Shown here: positions 11,690 to 22,015 of the stretch, piece after piece
How positions within the stretch are numbered: position 1 is the stretch's first letter
How the letters are laid out: each line of letters starts with the position of its first letter
From: Mangifera indica
Taxonomy: Eukaryota > Streptophyta > Magnoliopsida > Sapindales > Anacardiaceae
Assembly: GCF_011075055.1 (NCBI RefSeq)
Contig: NC_058153.1
Coordinates: 8,990,001-9,054,000, forward strand
Reading direction: 5' to 3'
Length of the DNA: 64,000 nucleotides
The notes under the pieces: generated by a model
The model's database searches: none
What the model was told of the DNA's origin: nothing
Seen by the model: only the letters and a program-made list of their open reading frames with translations
Made by a program: the position numbers and the translations under genes

Positions 11690-12003
11690 ATTGTGTCTAG
11701 TGTCCAAGATATGAACCTTTTTGAAATAATAAAACATAGCTAAAAATTAATTTGTGTTAGTCTAAATCAACTCCTCAATTGGCATCTAAATAGCCAATTG
11801 AATGTAAATTCAATCCTTAATAACATAAACAATAATCCACAGTGCTTTTTAGATATATCAATATCCTCTTAACAGTTTTTCAGTACTCTTTTCCAAGATT
11901 TGACTAATATCGACTAACTACCTGACAACAAAAACAAATGTCTGGGCATGTATGCACCTTAGCATACATAAAACATCTAATGATATTTGAATAAGGTACT
12001 TTT
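11690..12003 (-). pseudogene. Copia C RNase H fragment
   Basis: Minus-strand text runs KVPYSNIIRCFMYAKVHTC, PDICF, then VKRILIYLKSTVDYCL and HSIGYLDAN. It matches the copia block joining RT to RNase H (SAVGSLMYA.vcTRPDI; vkRiLrYLkgT.dygl; GYsDADWagd). The acidic DAD motif has become DAN and stops interrupt it. It would degrade RNA in RNA:DNA hybrids during reverse transcription. The right end, at 12003, is cut by the E2 insertion and the protein text continues at 22016. Confidence 0.85.
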
Positions 12004-13150
12004 TGTAACACCCAGATTTAGGTATGTCAGTGAACTCTACTTTCAAAATTACCCCTAGAGTTGATTTTATAACTTATTGTTTAAAGAAATTGCAAAAGAA
12101 TTATAGAAAACTACTAAATGAGCAATAATTTTCAAATAGGGTAAAGTGGTCATTTTAGAAGGATTTAAGAGACAAAGTGGAATGAAAATTGAATAGCACA
12201 CTTGAAATTATATGGGGGTGCTAAGGGTTTTTGGTAATTGGCTAAGGATAAAATAGTAATTTGTGGAAAGGTTAAGGGCAAATTGGTCCAAAAGGCTTAT
12301 AAACCTATAACCTATTCATTTTCTTCTTCATTTAGCCGAGAGCCTTCATGAATTGAACTAAAATTTTCCCTTAAGCAAAATTCATCAAAAAACCTAGCTA
12401 AACCACCTAATTTCCAAAGCCTCCAGTTATAAAAAGTGTAGATCTATCAATTCTAGTAAGTTCTAAGGTAAAAAATTTAATTTTTAAGAGATGTCAAGTT
12501 TAGGGTTTTGATGGATTATTATATTTTTGGTTGATTAAGGTTGCTAGGAAGAAGAAAAGAAGGAGAATAAACTTAAATCACCTAAATAGCAAAAAAAAGG
12601 TAAGAATTTCATACTTTACATACTTGAAGTAAATTTGAGTTAGGTTATTTAAATAACCTTTACTTGTATAAGTGTGTAAGGTATTAGAATTAAGGTGATT
12701 TATGCTTAAAAGGATAAAGAAATTCATTAGGATTCATGATGTAATTTTTGGCCATAAGGGCAAAAATGTCATTTTATGTGATATAGGTTAATTTTTACTT
12801 AATTATGTGCATGATATGTGGAATAGCCTTTATACTAAGTTTATATTATATATTTTGAAATTAATTTGATGCATGAGATATATATATAAATGTATGAAAA
12901 AATAATATGATGTTTGATAAGGAGTGAAAAGAATAAGGGAAATTAATGAATGGGCATATTTGATATTATGGTTATACATGCATACATGAGGAATTATAGC
13001 ATATGCATGATTTTCAGAAAAAAATAAAGAAAGAGGAAAAACATTTTCTAAGTTATGCATATTTTCAGAAAATAGAAAACAAGTGTTTTTGGTTTTATAA
13101 TGACTCATATGATACAGGAAAACAAAAAACATACTTAAAATCCTTACACG

Positions 13151-13277
13151 TGAGGTGGACAGCAAAGAAAGATATCAGCTGTACTGTGTGGACAGCAAAG
13201 AAATATATCAGTTGTACTGTATGGACAGTAAAGAAAAAATATCAGTTGTACTGTGTGGACAACAAAGAAAAAAAAAG
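13151..13277 (+). repeat. LTR minisatellite, 4 units of about 32 bp (E2)
   Basis: Four imperfect units of the form GTACTGTGTGGACAGCAAAG plus A-rich ATATCAG. The same array occurs at the same place in every E-family LTR of the window with a different number of units. Translated in one frame it gives WTAKK.ISCTV-type peptides, which is a by-product and not evidence of a protein. Confidence 0.9.
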
Positions 13278-13626
13278 TAAAATATACGTGTAAGAGAGGA
13301 TCATACCTTGTATGGTGATTGCAAGTACTATCATATGTAGTCTAAACCAGTCAATGAAAATATTTGAAAAAAAAAATAAAGAAAGAGAGAGAAAGAATTA
13401 GTAAATATTTTATAAAAGTCAATTGCATTAGAATCATACATGCAAGCCTATGTGACTGATAAATAGTTGAGAAAGATGTACAATCAAAAAGTAGAAAAGT
13501 CATTACACTTATACATGCATAAATCATAATGAGTGAATCATATTTGTATATTAAGGAAATGAATAAATGGGTGAAAGAAGAGAATTATAATATGTGTTTA
13601 ATACGTGTTTTGTGTCAATTATTTTG

Positions 13627-13637
13627 TTATAAATAGC
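13627..13637 (+). promoter_or_regulatory. Putative LTR TATA box (E2)
   Basis: TTATAAATAGC lies shortly before the conserved text CAGACACGCTGAGTATGG. Other family LTRs have TGTAAATAG (E, E3) or TATATATGAATAG (E4) here, so the box is best preserved in E2. Role is inferred from position only. Confidence 0.35.
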
Positions 13638-13906
13638 TCAGACACGCTGAGTATGGAAGAGATTAGTACTAGTATAAAATACTTTAAGTGTTGAGTATGA
13701 TTTTCTTACTGAGCCGCAGTCGCTCACTCCGTTTAATTTAATATTTTACAGGTAAAGAGTTGCAGCAAAGATTTCCGAGGAGCACTAGTGAGACATGAGG
13801 CTGAGGGAGGAAGGCACCATATTTTTGTTGATTTTCATGTTTTGATGTATATGTGAATATATGCTTATATATATATACTTGATGTAGATATTGGTGGATA
13901 TGTATA

Positions 13907-14755
13907 TAATGCGAATGATCAAGGGATAACTTCACCAAATTCACACATGGGGAAGCATAACGATGGAGGTTCGAATTCTACTTCAACAAACACGAAGAAG
14001 TTAGATCCATTGAGCTATGACGGAGGCCCAATTACATGAGCAAGAGCCAAGAAGATGAAACGGCAATCATTGGGCTTGTTCAAAGTCACTTGGAGCTTAT
14101 GGGAAAGAGTCCAAGTGAAGTCAAAAGGGAACTCATGGTCAACGACATGACAAGCATGGAGTTTAGTTCAAGGCTTGTGCATTTAATTCAATTTGAAGAA
14201 TTAAAAGAGCTTACTTTTAACACAAGGAGCCCAAATATATGAATTGGTCTAAGGGCAGCAAGGAGCACATGTTGGGCTTAGTCAAATATGCATATGGAAA
14301 CCCAAGTTACATCAATTCAGCTGGCCCTTTTGTGATTAGTTATTATCTAGTTGTTATCTTAGTTTAATTAGGAAAGCTTATTTAGTTATTATCTAATTGT
14401 TATCCTAGTTTAATTAGGAGAGTGCTTAGTTGTCATGAGTTGTTATTTTCTTTTTTTTTAAAGGATTTATTTCATTTTTTAGGGTTAGAAGCAACATATA
14501 TATATGTATTAAACTCAAGATTATGGGCAGCTTGATTCTAATCAAAAATTCTGAATTTCTCCAAAGTTCTTGTGAGAGTTTTCTTTGAATTCATTTCTTG
14601 ATAAAGTTGTGAATTCTTTCTTTGATAATTAGAGTTCCTTGTTGTTAGATAACAAGAGGGTTCTAATTCTTTTGGTTTATGATAGATAGATCTTTGGGCA
14701 AGATTCCAATAGATTGTTATAGTTCTTGTTAAATCAATCAGCAAGGGTTGTATCA
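13907..14755 (+). repeat. Gypsy A 5' LTR
   Basis: Starts TAATGCGAATG (the 3' LTR has TGATGCAAATG, so the expected TG end has mutated to TA) and ends GGGTTGTATCA. Contains a TATA-like ACATATATATATG at about 14493. Its 5' third is coding in origin (see the pol entry) but carries a stop inside the TRARAKK motif (ACA TGA GCA). Confidence 0.92.
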
Positions 14756-14756
14756 G

Positions 14757-14775
14757 TTTGGTATCAGAGCATTGG
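14757..14775 (+). other. Gypsy A primer binding site
   Basis: TTTGGTATCAGAGCATTGG directly follows the 5' LTR. TGGTATCAGAGC is complementary to the 3' end of initiator tRNA-Met, the usual primer of plant LTR elements. Confidence 0.9.
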
Positions 14776-15353
14776 GTCTAGTATAAGCTACATAGCCTTT
14801 AGCCTTGTGTTCGTGCATCAATATAAAAAAAAAAAGGAAAAAAAATTTGCATCATTCATCATCAAGTAATTTGGCAGCAGCCAAATTCAACATCAAAATT
14901 CTTCATACAAGTGGTTTGGGCAACATCAAATCAAGAGGAGCCGCAAAAGCACCAAAGTTCCATTCCTTGCCAATTTGCATCAAGTATCACCAAAATCACA
15001 TATCATGATTCAAGCTTCAAGAGGTGTTTGAAGGCTTCTAGATCTATTTAGCTAAGAGTTTTAGTGTTAATTAGTCAAAAACAAAAAACAAAACAAAACA
15101 AAAAAAACGAAAAAAAAAATTCAAAGGCCATAATTCAATTTTTTTTATTAGCTCTAATTGTCAAGGGACTTTAATTTGTAATTCTCTTTAGAAAGTGAGT
15201 AGTAAAGGTCAACTCAAATAAGAACTCTAAGGGGAAATTTTGTGTGTGATTGTTTTGGTGAGCGTATTAGAGTGTTGCAAACACATTCGAGTGAAACACG
15301 TGAGGGAGTGTTAGAATAGGTGTTTTCTAACGTTTTTCTTCCAGGTTTACATC

Positions 15354-17341
15354 ATGGATCCTAAGGAGAAAGCTACCTTAGAAGCAATATAAGGAATGTT
15401 ACAGAAGATGATGGCACAATAAGAAGACATGAGGAGTGAAAACCGCAATGTCCAGGAAAGGTTGGAAAGGTTGGAACAAGGTACCCCTAGCCATGGCAAG
15501 GCAAGAGACACAAAACGCAACCTCTTTGATGATTTAGAAGGGGAGGTTAAAGAAGAAGGATCTACACGTTCCAACAAAGGCAAATCAAAAGATGGAAATT
15601 TAGGGTCAATCAAAATGAAGATTCCAGCTTTCTGTGGTAAAAGTGATCCAGAGGCATATTTAGAGTGGAAGAAAACGGTAGAGCATGTATTTGAGTGCCA
15701 TAACTACACTGAAGAGAAGAAGGTGAAATTGGCAATCGTTGAATTCATCGACTATGCTAGTGTATGATGGGATCAATTTACCTCTACTAGGCGCAGAAGC
15801 GGAGAAGGTCTTGTTTCTTCATGGTTTGAGATGAAAACAATCATGAGGAAGAGATTCGTACCACAACACTACTATAGGGAGCTGTACAATCAATTACAAA
15901 GGTTAAATCAAGGATACAATTATGTTGAAGAATATCACCAAGAGATAGAGATGGCCATGATTCGAGCCAACATTGAGGAGGATAGGGAAGCTATTATGGC
16001 ACATTTTCTTTCAGGTTTGAACTGTGATATTGCTAACCTTGTTGAGTTGCGTCATTATGTAGATTTAGAGGATATGGTACACATGGCAACCAAGATTGAA
16101 AAACAACTAAGAGCAAAAACCAAGGCTATTTCAACCCCAACATCATGGAAGCCGAACTGGAAAGGGAATAAGGGAGGTGATATGAATACAAATAAGGGCA
16201 GATCTAATCAAAGCAAAAATAAAGAGCTCACTTGGTGCATACCCATCAAGGCAATGCAACAATTCACAAACTCAAATCTGGAAATTAATGTTCATATGGC
16301 ACAATAGCACTTTGTCTTCCAATTTAACCAATCAAATGACCTCTAAAGCATACAAAGGATAAATCATTGGAAAGGGTATTTAAAGAGCTTTCTAATGGTA
16401 TATTATAGCAATCACAACTCAATCAACAAGACATTCAAAACTTGTTTCAAAGTTTAATGGCAAAATCTGAAAATGGCAAAATTACATATTGTGAACAGTA
16501 TCCGGGCATACAACACGCATTCACACTTTGGATTTCAAGGGTAACAAGAAAGTTAACCAAGGCATAAAGGAAATTTCCACTAACCTTGGGGTCTTCCACC
16601 ACCAATTCTTCCTCCAAGATGAATTGGATAAAGGAAAAAGCAACTAAAGAAAAGCTACAAAGCTTTACTTGAATATTTCATTATCAAAGAAGTCTAGCCT
16701 TTACAAGTGAAAATCCACTTTCATATACAAGAGCAAGTGGCGGCAAAAATTGGGCGTTAATTTGACATGGAAGCTTTTTCCTTCATTTAAGCTTAACCAT
16801 TCATTCAATACTAAGGCCATACCATATTAATTGAAGAAAACAACAAAAGGGAACAACTTTTCCCTAAAAGGTGGAACTATGTCCACCAACTAAAGTTACT
16901 TGCTTCCCATTTAGTTGCAATCCAACTAAATAGGCTTTATGGCATCTTGGGCTCCATTTAAGTGATGGAGGGCTGCCTCATCTACTTGGGCTTCAAGTGG
17001 GCTTGTAGTTGGCTTCTTGGACTTATTTAAGTTTCCATTTCATTAAGGCCTTAGATGCAAGTAATGAGATTGCACCCAAAAGTAAAGTTGGGCCAATGTG
17101 GAAAAAGCAATGAATCTTTGGGCTTGCATAGAGCTAATTCTTCATTCTCAATGGTGGCTTGAGCCAAATGGAGATTTGATAGAGACTTGGAAGCTAGGGT
17201 TGGAGAGGTAGCCGAAAATACATCATCACTACACCAAAAATGCAACCAAAGGATGACAAATCCAAGGGTAAATCACGTGATATACAATGCTTTAGGTGCT
17301 TGGGATACGGACATAGAGCTGTATAATGTCCAAATGCAAAG
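15354..17341 (+). pseudogene. Gypsy A gag, interrupted by solo LTR B2
   Basis: Starts MDPKEKATLEAI. Two early stops precede a coiled-coil-like stretch (NVQERLERLEQG), then the retrotransposon gag fold at about 15610-16100 (KMKIPAFCGKSDPEAYLEWK ... FVPQHYYRELYNQLQRLNQG). The frame reads on to 16232, where B2 enters. After B2 the zinc knuckle CFRCLGYGHRAV-stop-C (C-x2-C-x4-H-x4-C) is found at about 17282-17333 in another frame. The 998 extra bases (993-base LTR plus 5-base duplication) shift the frame by two, which is exactly the change seen, so gag and protease were one frame before B2. Gag would form the capsid and bind genomic RNA. A stop also replaces the W of a YASVWWDQF-type motif at about 15765. 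Confidence 0.85.
16233..17225 (-). mobile_element. Solo LTR B2 of the gypsy B family
   Basis: A 993-base LTR in reverse orientation: on the plus strand it starts TGGTGCAT and ends AAATACATCA, the reverse complement of the LTRs at 24806-25808 and 30542-31543. Perfect target duplication TCACT at 16228-16232 and 17226-17230. No internal sequence. It splits the gag gene of element A. Confidence 0.96.
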
Positions 17342-20300
17342 GTGATGACCCTATGCAATGGGGAGGTGGTGACTGAAGATGGGAGTGAGGATGATGATGA
17401 CTTGAGTGATATACCACCATTAGAGGATGTTTCAGAAGAAGAAGGCAATGAACTAGCCCCTAAAGGACCAATTTTCACGTTGGTTGCAAAGCGTGCTCTA
17501 AACATGCAAGCTAAAAAGGATGAGGTACAACGCGAAAATATCTTTTATACCAGATGCATGATAGATAATAAATTGTGTAGTATGATTATTGATGGTGGTA
17601 GTTGCACTAATGTTGTTAATGCTGGTTTAGTTGATAAAGTGGGGTTGAAAACAACTAAACATCCTAGACCTTATAGGTTGTAATGGTTGAATAATAGTGG
17701 GGATATTAAGGTCACGACGCAAGCATTAATTTCATTCTCTATTGGGCGTTATCATGATAAGGTTTTATGTGATGTAGTACCTATGCATGCTAGTCGCATA
17801 TTATTAGGACGCCCTTGGCAATATTATAGGCGTGTTATACATGATGGGTATTCTAATCGATATTCATTCAACATGAATGGTAGACATGCCAACTTGTTAC
17901 CTATGACGCCTAAAGAAGTATACGAAGATCAAAAAACTTTGAGTGAATGTGAGAGTGCACGTGGAAAAGAAAAGATGCACAAGCAAAAAGAGAGCTGTGA
18001 GAAAAGCCAAGAAAGGTATGCAAATAGAGAGGAAAAAGGACAGCAAATAGAGAGGATGCGCAATGAGAAAAAAATTCATGAGAGTGTGCATGCAAAAGGA
18101 GAGAATAGTGTGCAAAGAGTGGCAAAAAAAGAGGTAAAAGGCAATTTCTATGCAAGAAGGAGTGAGGTTCGAAAGACTTATTTAACAAGGCAGCCTTTGA
18201 TACTATTGGTATTTAAGGATGTGTGTTTATCTTTTGAATCTAACTTAATTCTCTCTTCTCTCCCTAGTTCTTTTCAAGCTTTGTTGCAGGAATTTAAAGA
18301 TTTGTTTCCCGAATCCATGCCTAATGGTTTGCTGCCATTGAAGGGGATAGAACATCAAATTGACTTCATTCCTGGAGCACAAATTCCAAATCGCCTAGCT
18401 TATAGGAGCAATCCCGAAGAAACAAAGGAGTTACAACGTCAAGTGGATGAGTTGTTGTCAAAATGGTTGATTAAAGAAAGCATGAGCCCATGTGCCATTC
18501 CTGTTCTATTGGTGCCAAAAAAGGATGGATCATGGGGTATGTGTGTTGATTGTCGTGCCATTAACAAAATCACTATAAAGTATCGCCATCCTATTCCTCA
18601 TTTAGATAATATGTTAGATGAATTGCATGGTGCACGTATATTCTCTAAAATTGATTTAATGGCTGGTTATCATCAAATTAGAATGAAAGTAAGAGATGAA
18701 TGGAAAACTGCCTTTAAAACAAAATATGGTTTATATGAGTGGTTAGTGATGCCTTTTGGGTTAACTACTGCTCCTAGTACGTTCATGCGTTTGATAAACT
18801 ATGTTTTGCATGAATTTATTGGCAAATTCGTTGTTGTCTATTTTGATGATATACTTATGTATAGCAAATCACTTGAAGACCACATTTTGCATGTGAGATC
18901 TGTTTTTTGTGTTTTGCGTGCACAAAAGTTGCATGCTAAGCTTGCTAAATGTATGTTTTGTGTGCCTAAGGTTACATTTTTAGGTTATGTTGTTAGCGAG
19001 CATGGTATTGAGGTTGATAATGAAAAGGTTAAGGCTATTGAATCTTAGCCTACACCTGAAAACGTTAGGGATGTTCGAAGTTTTCATGGCTTAGCTAGTT
19101 TTTATAGGCATTTTGTGCATCATTTCTCTAGCATAGCCGCCCCTTTGATAGAAGTTATTAAAAGGAATGTTGGTTTTAAGTGGGGTGATGACCAAGATAG
19201 TGCGTTTAATATGCTTAAATCTAAGTTAATTTCTGCTCCTGTTCTTGCTTTGCCTAACTTTGATAAAACTTTTGAGATTGAATGGATGCTTCAGGAGTAA
19301 GAAGTGGTGCTGTTCTTGTGCAAGAGGGCAAGCCAATTGCATACTTTAGTGAAAAATTGAATGACACAGCATTAAACTACTCAACATATGACAAGGAAAT
19401 GTATGCATTAGTGAGGGCATTAGAGAGTGGCAACACTACCTTGTGCCTAAAGAGTTCGTCATCCATACCGACCATGAAAGTTTGAAGTATTTGAAAGGTC
19501 AAAACAAACTCAATAAGCGACCTGCAAAGTGGAGTGAATTTCTTGAATCCTTCCCATACGTCATCAAATATAAGTAAGGTAAGGAAAACGTTGTGGCTGA
19601 TGCATTGTCAACTTTAGATGCTAAATTGCTTGGTTTTGAGCATACTAAAGAGGTGTATGCACATGATCATGATTTTAGCAATGTGTATAATGCATGTGAG
19701 AAAACTGCCTTTGAAAAATTTTATAGGCATAATGAGTACTTGTTTCGTTTGAATAAGCTTTGTGTGTCTAAGTGTTCTTTGCGTTTGATGTTAATTTGCG
19801 AGGCACATGAAGGAGGGTTGATGGGTCACTTTGGCATAGCTAAAACTTTAGATGTTTTACAAGAGCATTTTTTTTGGCCTAACATGAAATCTGATGTTTC
19901 TAAGTATTGCATTAATTGTATCACATGTTTACAAGCTAAGTCTAAAGTGCATCCACATGGTTTGTACACGTCATTGCCTGTCCCACATTCACCTTGGGTA
20001 GATGTTTCTATGGATTTTGTTCTTGGACTACCTAGGACTAGACGTGGTAATGATAACATCTATGTAGTAGTTGATCGGTTTTCTAAGATGGCACACTTTA
20101 TTCCATGTCATAAAACTGATGACGCTTCATATGTTGCTAATTTGTTCTTTAAAGAGGTAGTACGTTTGCATGGTATGCCAAGAACTATTGTTAGTGATAG
20201 AGATGTAAAATTTTTGTCCTACTTTTGGAAGACCTTGTGGGCGAAATTAGGAACTAAGTTATTATTTAGTACTACTTGTCATCCATAAATTGATGGTCAA

Positions 20301-21215
20301 ACTGAAGTTGTGAATAGAACTTTAGGGCAATTATTGCGTGCTATCATAAAAAAGAATGTGAAGTCTTGGGATGAAAGTTTACCCCATGTTGAGTTTGCAT
20401 ATAATAGGGTTATGCATTCATCCACGCACTATTCACCTTTTGAAATTGTGTATGGTTTTAATCCTTTAACACCATTGGATTTATCTCTTTTACCTTTGGA
20501 AGAGCGTGTTAATTTCGATGGTGCTAAGAAGGCATAATTTGTGTGCAATTTCCATAAGAAAGTGAGGCAAAACATAGATAAAAGGAACCAACAAGTGGCG
20601 AACCAAAGGAATCAAGGGCGTAAGAAGTTGGTTTTTGAGCCTGGCGATTGGGTTTGGCTGCATTTGGGCAAAGAACGGTTCCTTTTGCAAAGGCGATCTA
20701 AACTTCACCCACGAAGAGATGAACCTTTTCAAGTTGTTCCAAGGATTAATGACAATGCATATAAATTAGATCTCCCTGGTGAGTATAATGTTATTGCAAC
20801 CTTTAATGTTTCTGACCTTCTTCCTTTTGATTATGTAGGTGGAGATTCGAGGTCGAATCCTTTCGAGGAAGGGGGGAGTGATGCAAATGATCAAGGGATA
20901 ACTTCACCAAATTCGCACATGGGGAAGCATAACGATGGAGGTTCGAATTCTACTTCAACAAACACAAAGAAGTTAGATCCATTGAGCTATGACAAAGGCC
21001 CAATTACACGAGCAAGAGCCAAGAAGATGAAAGCGGTAATCATTGGGCTTGTTCAAAGTCACTTGGAGCTTATGGGAAAGAGTCCAAGTGAAGTCAAAAG
21101 GGAACTCATGGTCAATGACATGACAAGCATGGAGTTTAGTTCAAGGCTTGTGCATTTAATTCAATTTGAAGAATTAAAAGAGCTTACTTTTAACATAAGG
21201 AGCCCAAATACATGA
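17342..21215 (+). pseudogene. Gypsy A protease-RT-RNase H-integrase, reading into the 3' LTR
   Basis: Protease at about 17560-17640 (MIIDGGSCTNVVNAGLVDKV, with DGGS for the usual DSG). RT about 18340-18990: [39 protein letters not shown], catalytic YFDD at 18838-18849, then [13 protein letters not shown]. RNase H about 19115-19600 ([38 protein letters not shown]). Integrase about 19790-20540: zinc-binding H/C residues, D of MDFVLGLP, D of VSDRD, E region near the stop at 20286, then a GPF-like module. The last frame crosses the LTR border at 20879 and continues about 112 residues (GPITRARAKKMK...). Stops follow RPYRL (17682) and KAIES (19046); frames change near 19290 and again between 19440 and 19590. 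Dead, but every domain is present. Confidence 0.93.
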
Positions 21216-21745
21216 ATTGGTCTAAGACAGCAAGGAGCACATGTTGGGCTTAGTCAAATATGCATATGGAAGCCCAAGTCACATCAATTCAGCTAGCCCT
21301 TTTGTGATTAGTTATTATCTAGTTGTTATCCTAGTTTAATTAGGAAAGCTTGTTTAGTTATTATCTAATTGTTATCTTAGTTTAATTAGGAATCCTAGTT
21401 TAATTAGGAGAGTGCTTAGTTGTTATGAGTTGTTATTTTCTTTTTTTTTAAAGGATTTATTTCGTTTTTTAGGGTTAGAAGCAACATATATATATGTATT
21501 AAACTTAAGATTATGGGCAGCTTGATTCTAATAAAAAATTTCGAATTTCCCCAAAGTTCTTGTGAGAGTTTTCTTTGAATTCATTTCTTGAGAAAGTTGT
21601 GAATTCTTTCTTTGATAATTAGAGTTCCTTGTTGTTAGATAACAAGAGGGTTCTAATTCTTTTGGTTTATGCTAGATAGATCTTTGGGCAAGATTCCAAT
21701 AGATTGTTATAGTTCTTGTTAAATCAATCAGCAAGGGTTGTATCA
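20879..21745 (+). repeat. Gypsy A 3' LTR
   Basis: Starts TGATGCAAATG after the polypurine tract GAGGAAGGGGGGAG and ends GGGTTGTATCA. It is 18 bases longer than the 5' LTR because TAGTTTAATTAGGA is present once more near 21380-21400. Codes for the C-terminal end of pol up to 21215. Confidence 0.93.
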
Positions 21746-21750
21746 GTATA

Positions 21751-22010
21751 TATATATGGCTAGTTATGAAAATTGGTTGTAAAGTTTCTGTGGGTGATAA
21801 TTTTTATGATGGTTATTATTATGTACTTATTTTATTAATTGTGATTAAGTTGATAAAAATCCAATCGGTTGGTAGGACTGGTTTGTGTGAATTGCTAATT
21901 GGGAGTGTTACAGGGCATAATTAAAAAGAAAAAATATTCCCCGGGCCCTCTAAAACAGGGGAATTTTTGCCGTTTTTCTGTAACACACCTATTGGTTAGG
22001 AGATGTTACA
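21751..22010 (+). repeat. Right-hand remainder of solo LTR E2
   Basis: Resumes the E-family LTR after gypsy A: TATATGGCTAGTTATGAAAA ... TGTAACACACCTATTGG ... GATGTTACA. It matches 56888-57145 of E3 on the same strand and the reverse complement of 37383-37640. Confidence 0.93.
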
Positions 22011-22015
22011 CTTTT

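Larger units (their letters stand above)
13907..21745 (+). mobile_element. Gypsy element A (Reina-like chromovirus), 7.84 kb
   Basis: Complete in outline: 5' LTR 13907-14755, primer site 14757-14775, gag, protease, RT, RNase H, integrase, polypurine tract 20865-20878, 3' LTR 20879-21745. Target duplication GTATA at 13902-13906 and 21746-21750. The LTRs are 849 and 867 bp and differ by an 18-bp duplication plus mainly transition changes. Gene order RT-RNase H-integrase gives Ty3/gypsy. The integrase tail (EPFQVVPRINDNAYKLDLP) and the GPITRARAKKMK tail suggest the Reina group of chromoviruses. It sits inside solo LTR E2 and is itself interrupted by solo LTR B2. Stops and frameshifts make it non-autonomous. 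Confidence 0.93.
12004..22010 (+). mobile_element. Solo LTR E2 of the Tekay-like family, interrupted by gypsy A
   Basis: Begins TGTAACACCC at 12004 and ends GATGTTACA at 22010. Target duplication CTTTT at 11999-12003 and 22011-22015. Removing gypsy A (13907-21745) leaves about 2.16 kb that aligns throughout with the 3' LTR of element E (37383-39525, opposite strand) and with the solo LTR E3. No primer site, tract or coding sequence of its own remains, so it is a solo LTR formed by LTR-LTR recombination. It sits in the copia C reading frame between RT and RNase H. Confidence 0.92.

Noticed and set aside
13003..13293. Plus-strand frame encoding repeated WTAKK.ISCTV peptides (also at 55952, 63205 and on the minus strand at 51326)
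   Set aside because: The frame is only the translation of the LTR minisatellite, recurs in every LTR copy with different lengths and stops, and has no start context or family.
17897..18188. Two overlapping Leu/Phe/Ser-rich minus-strand frames
   Set aside because: They are antisense shadows of the Lys/Glu-rich linker between protease and RT of gypsy A.
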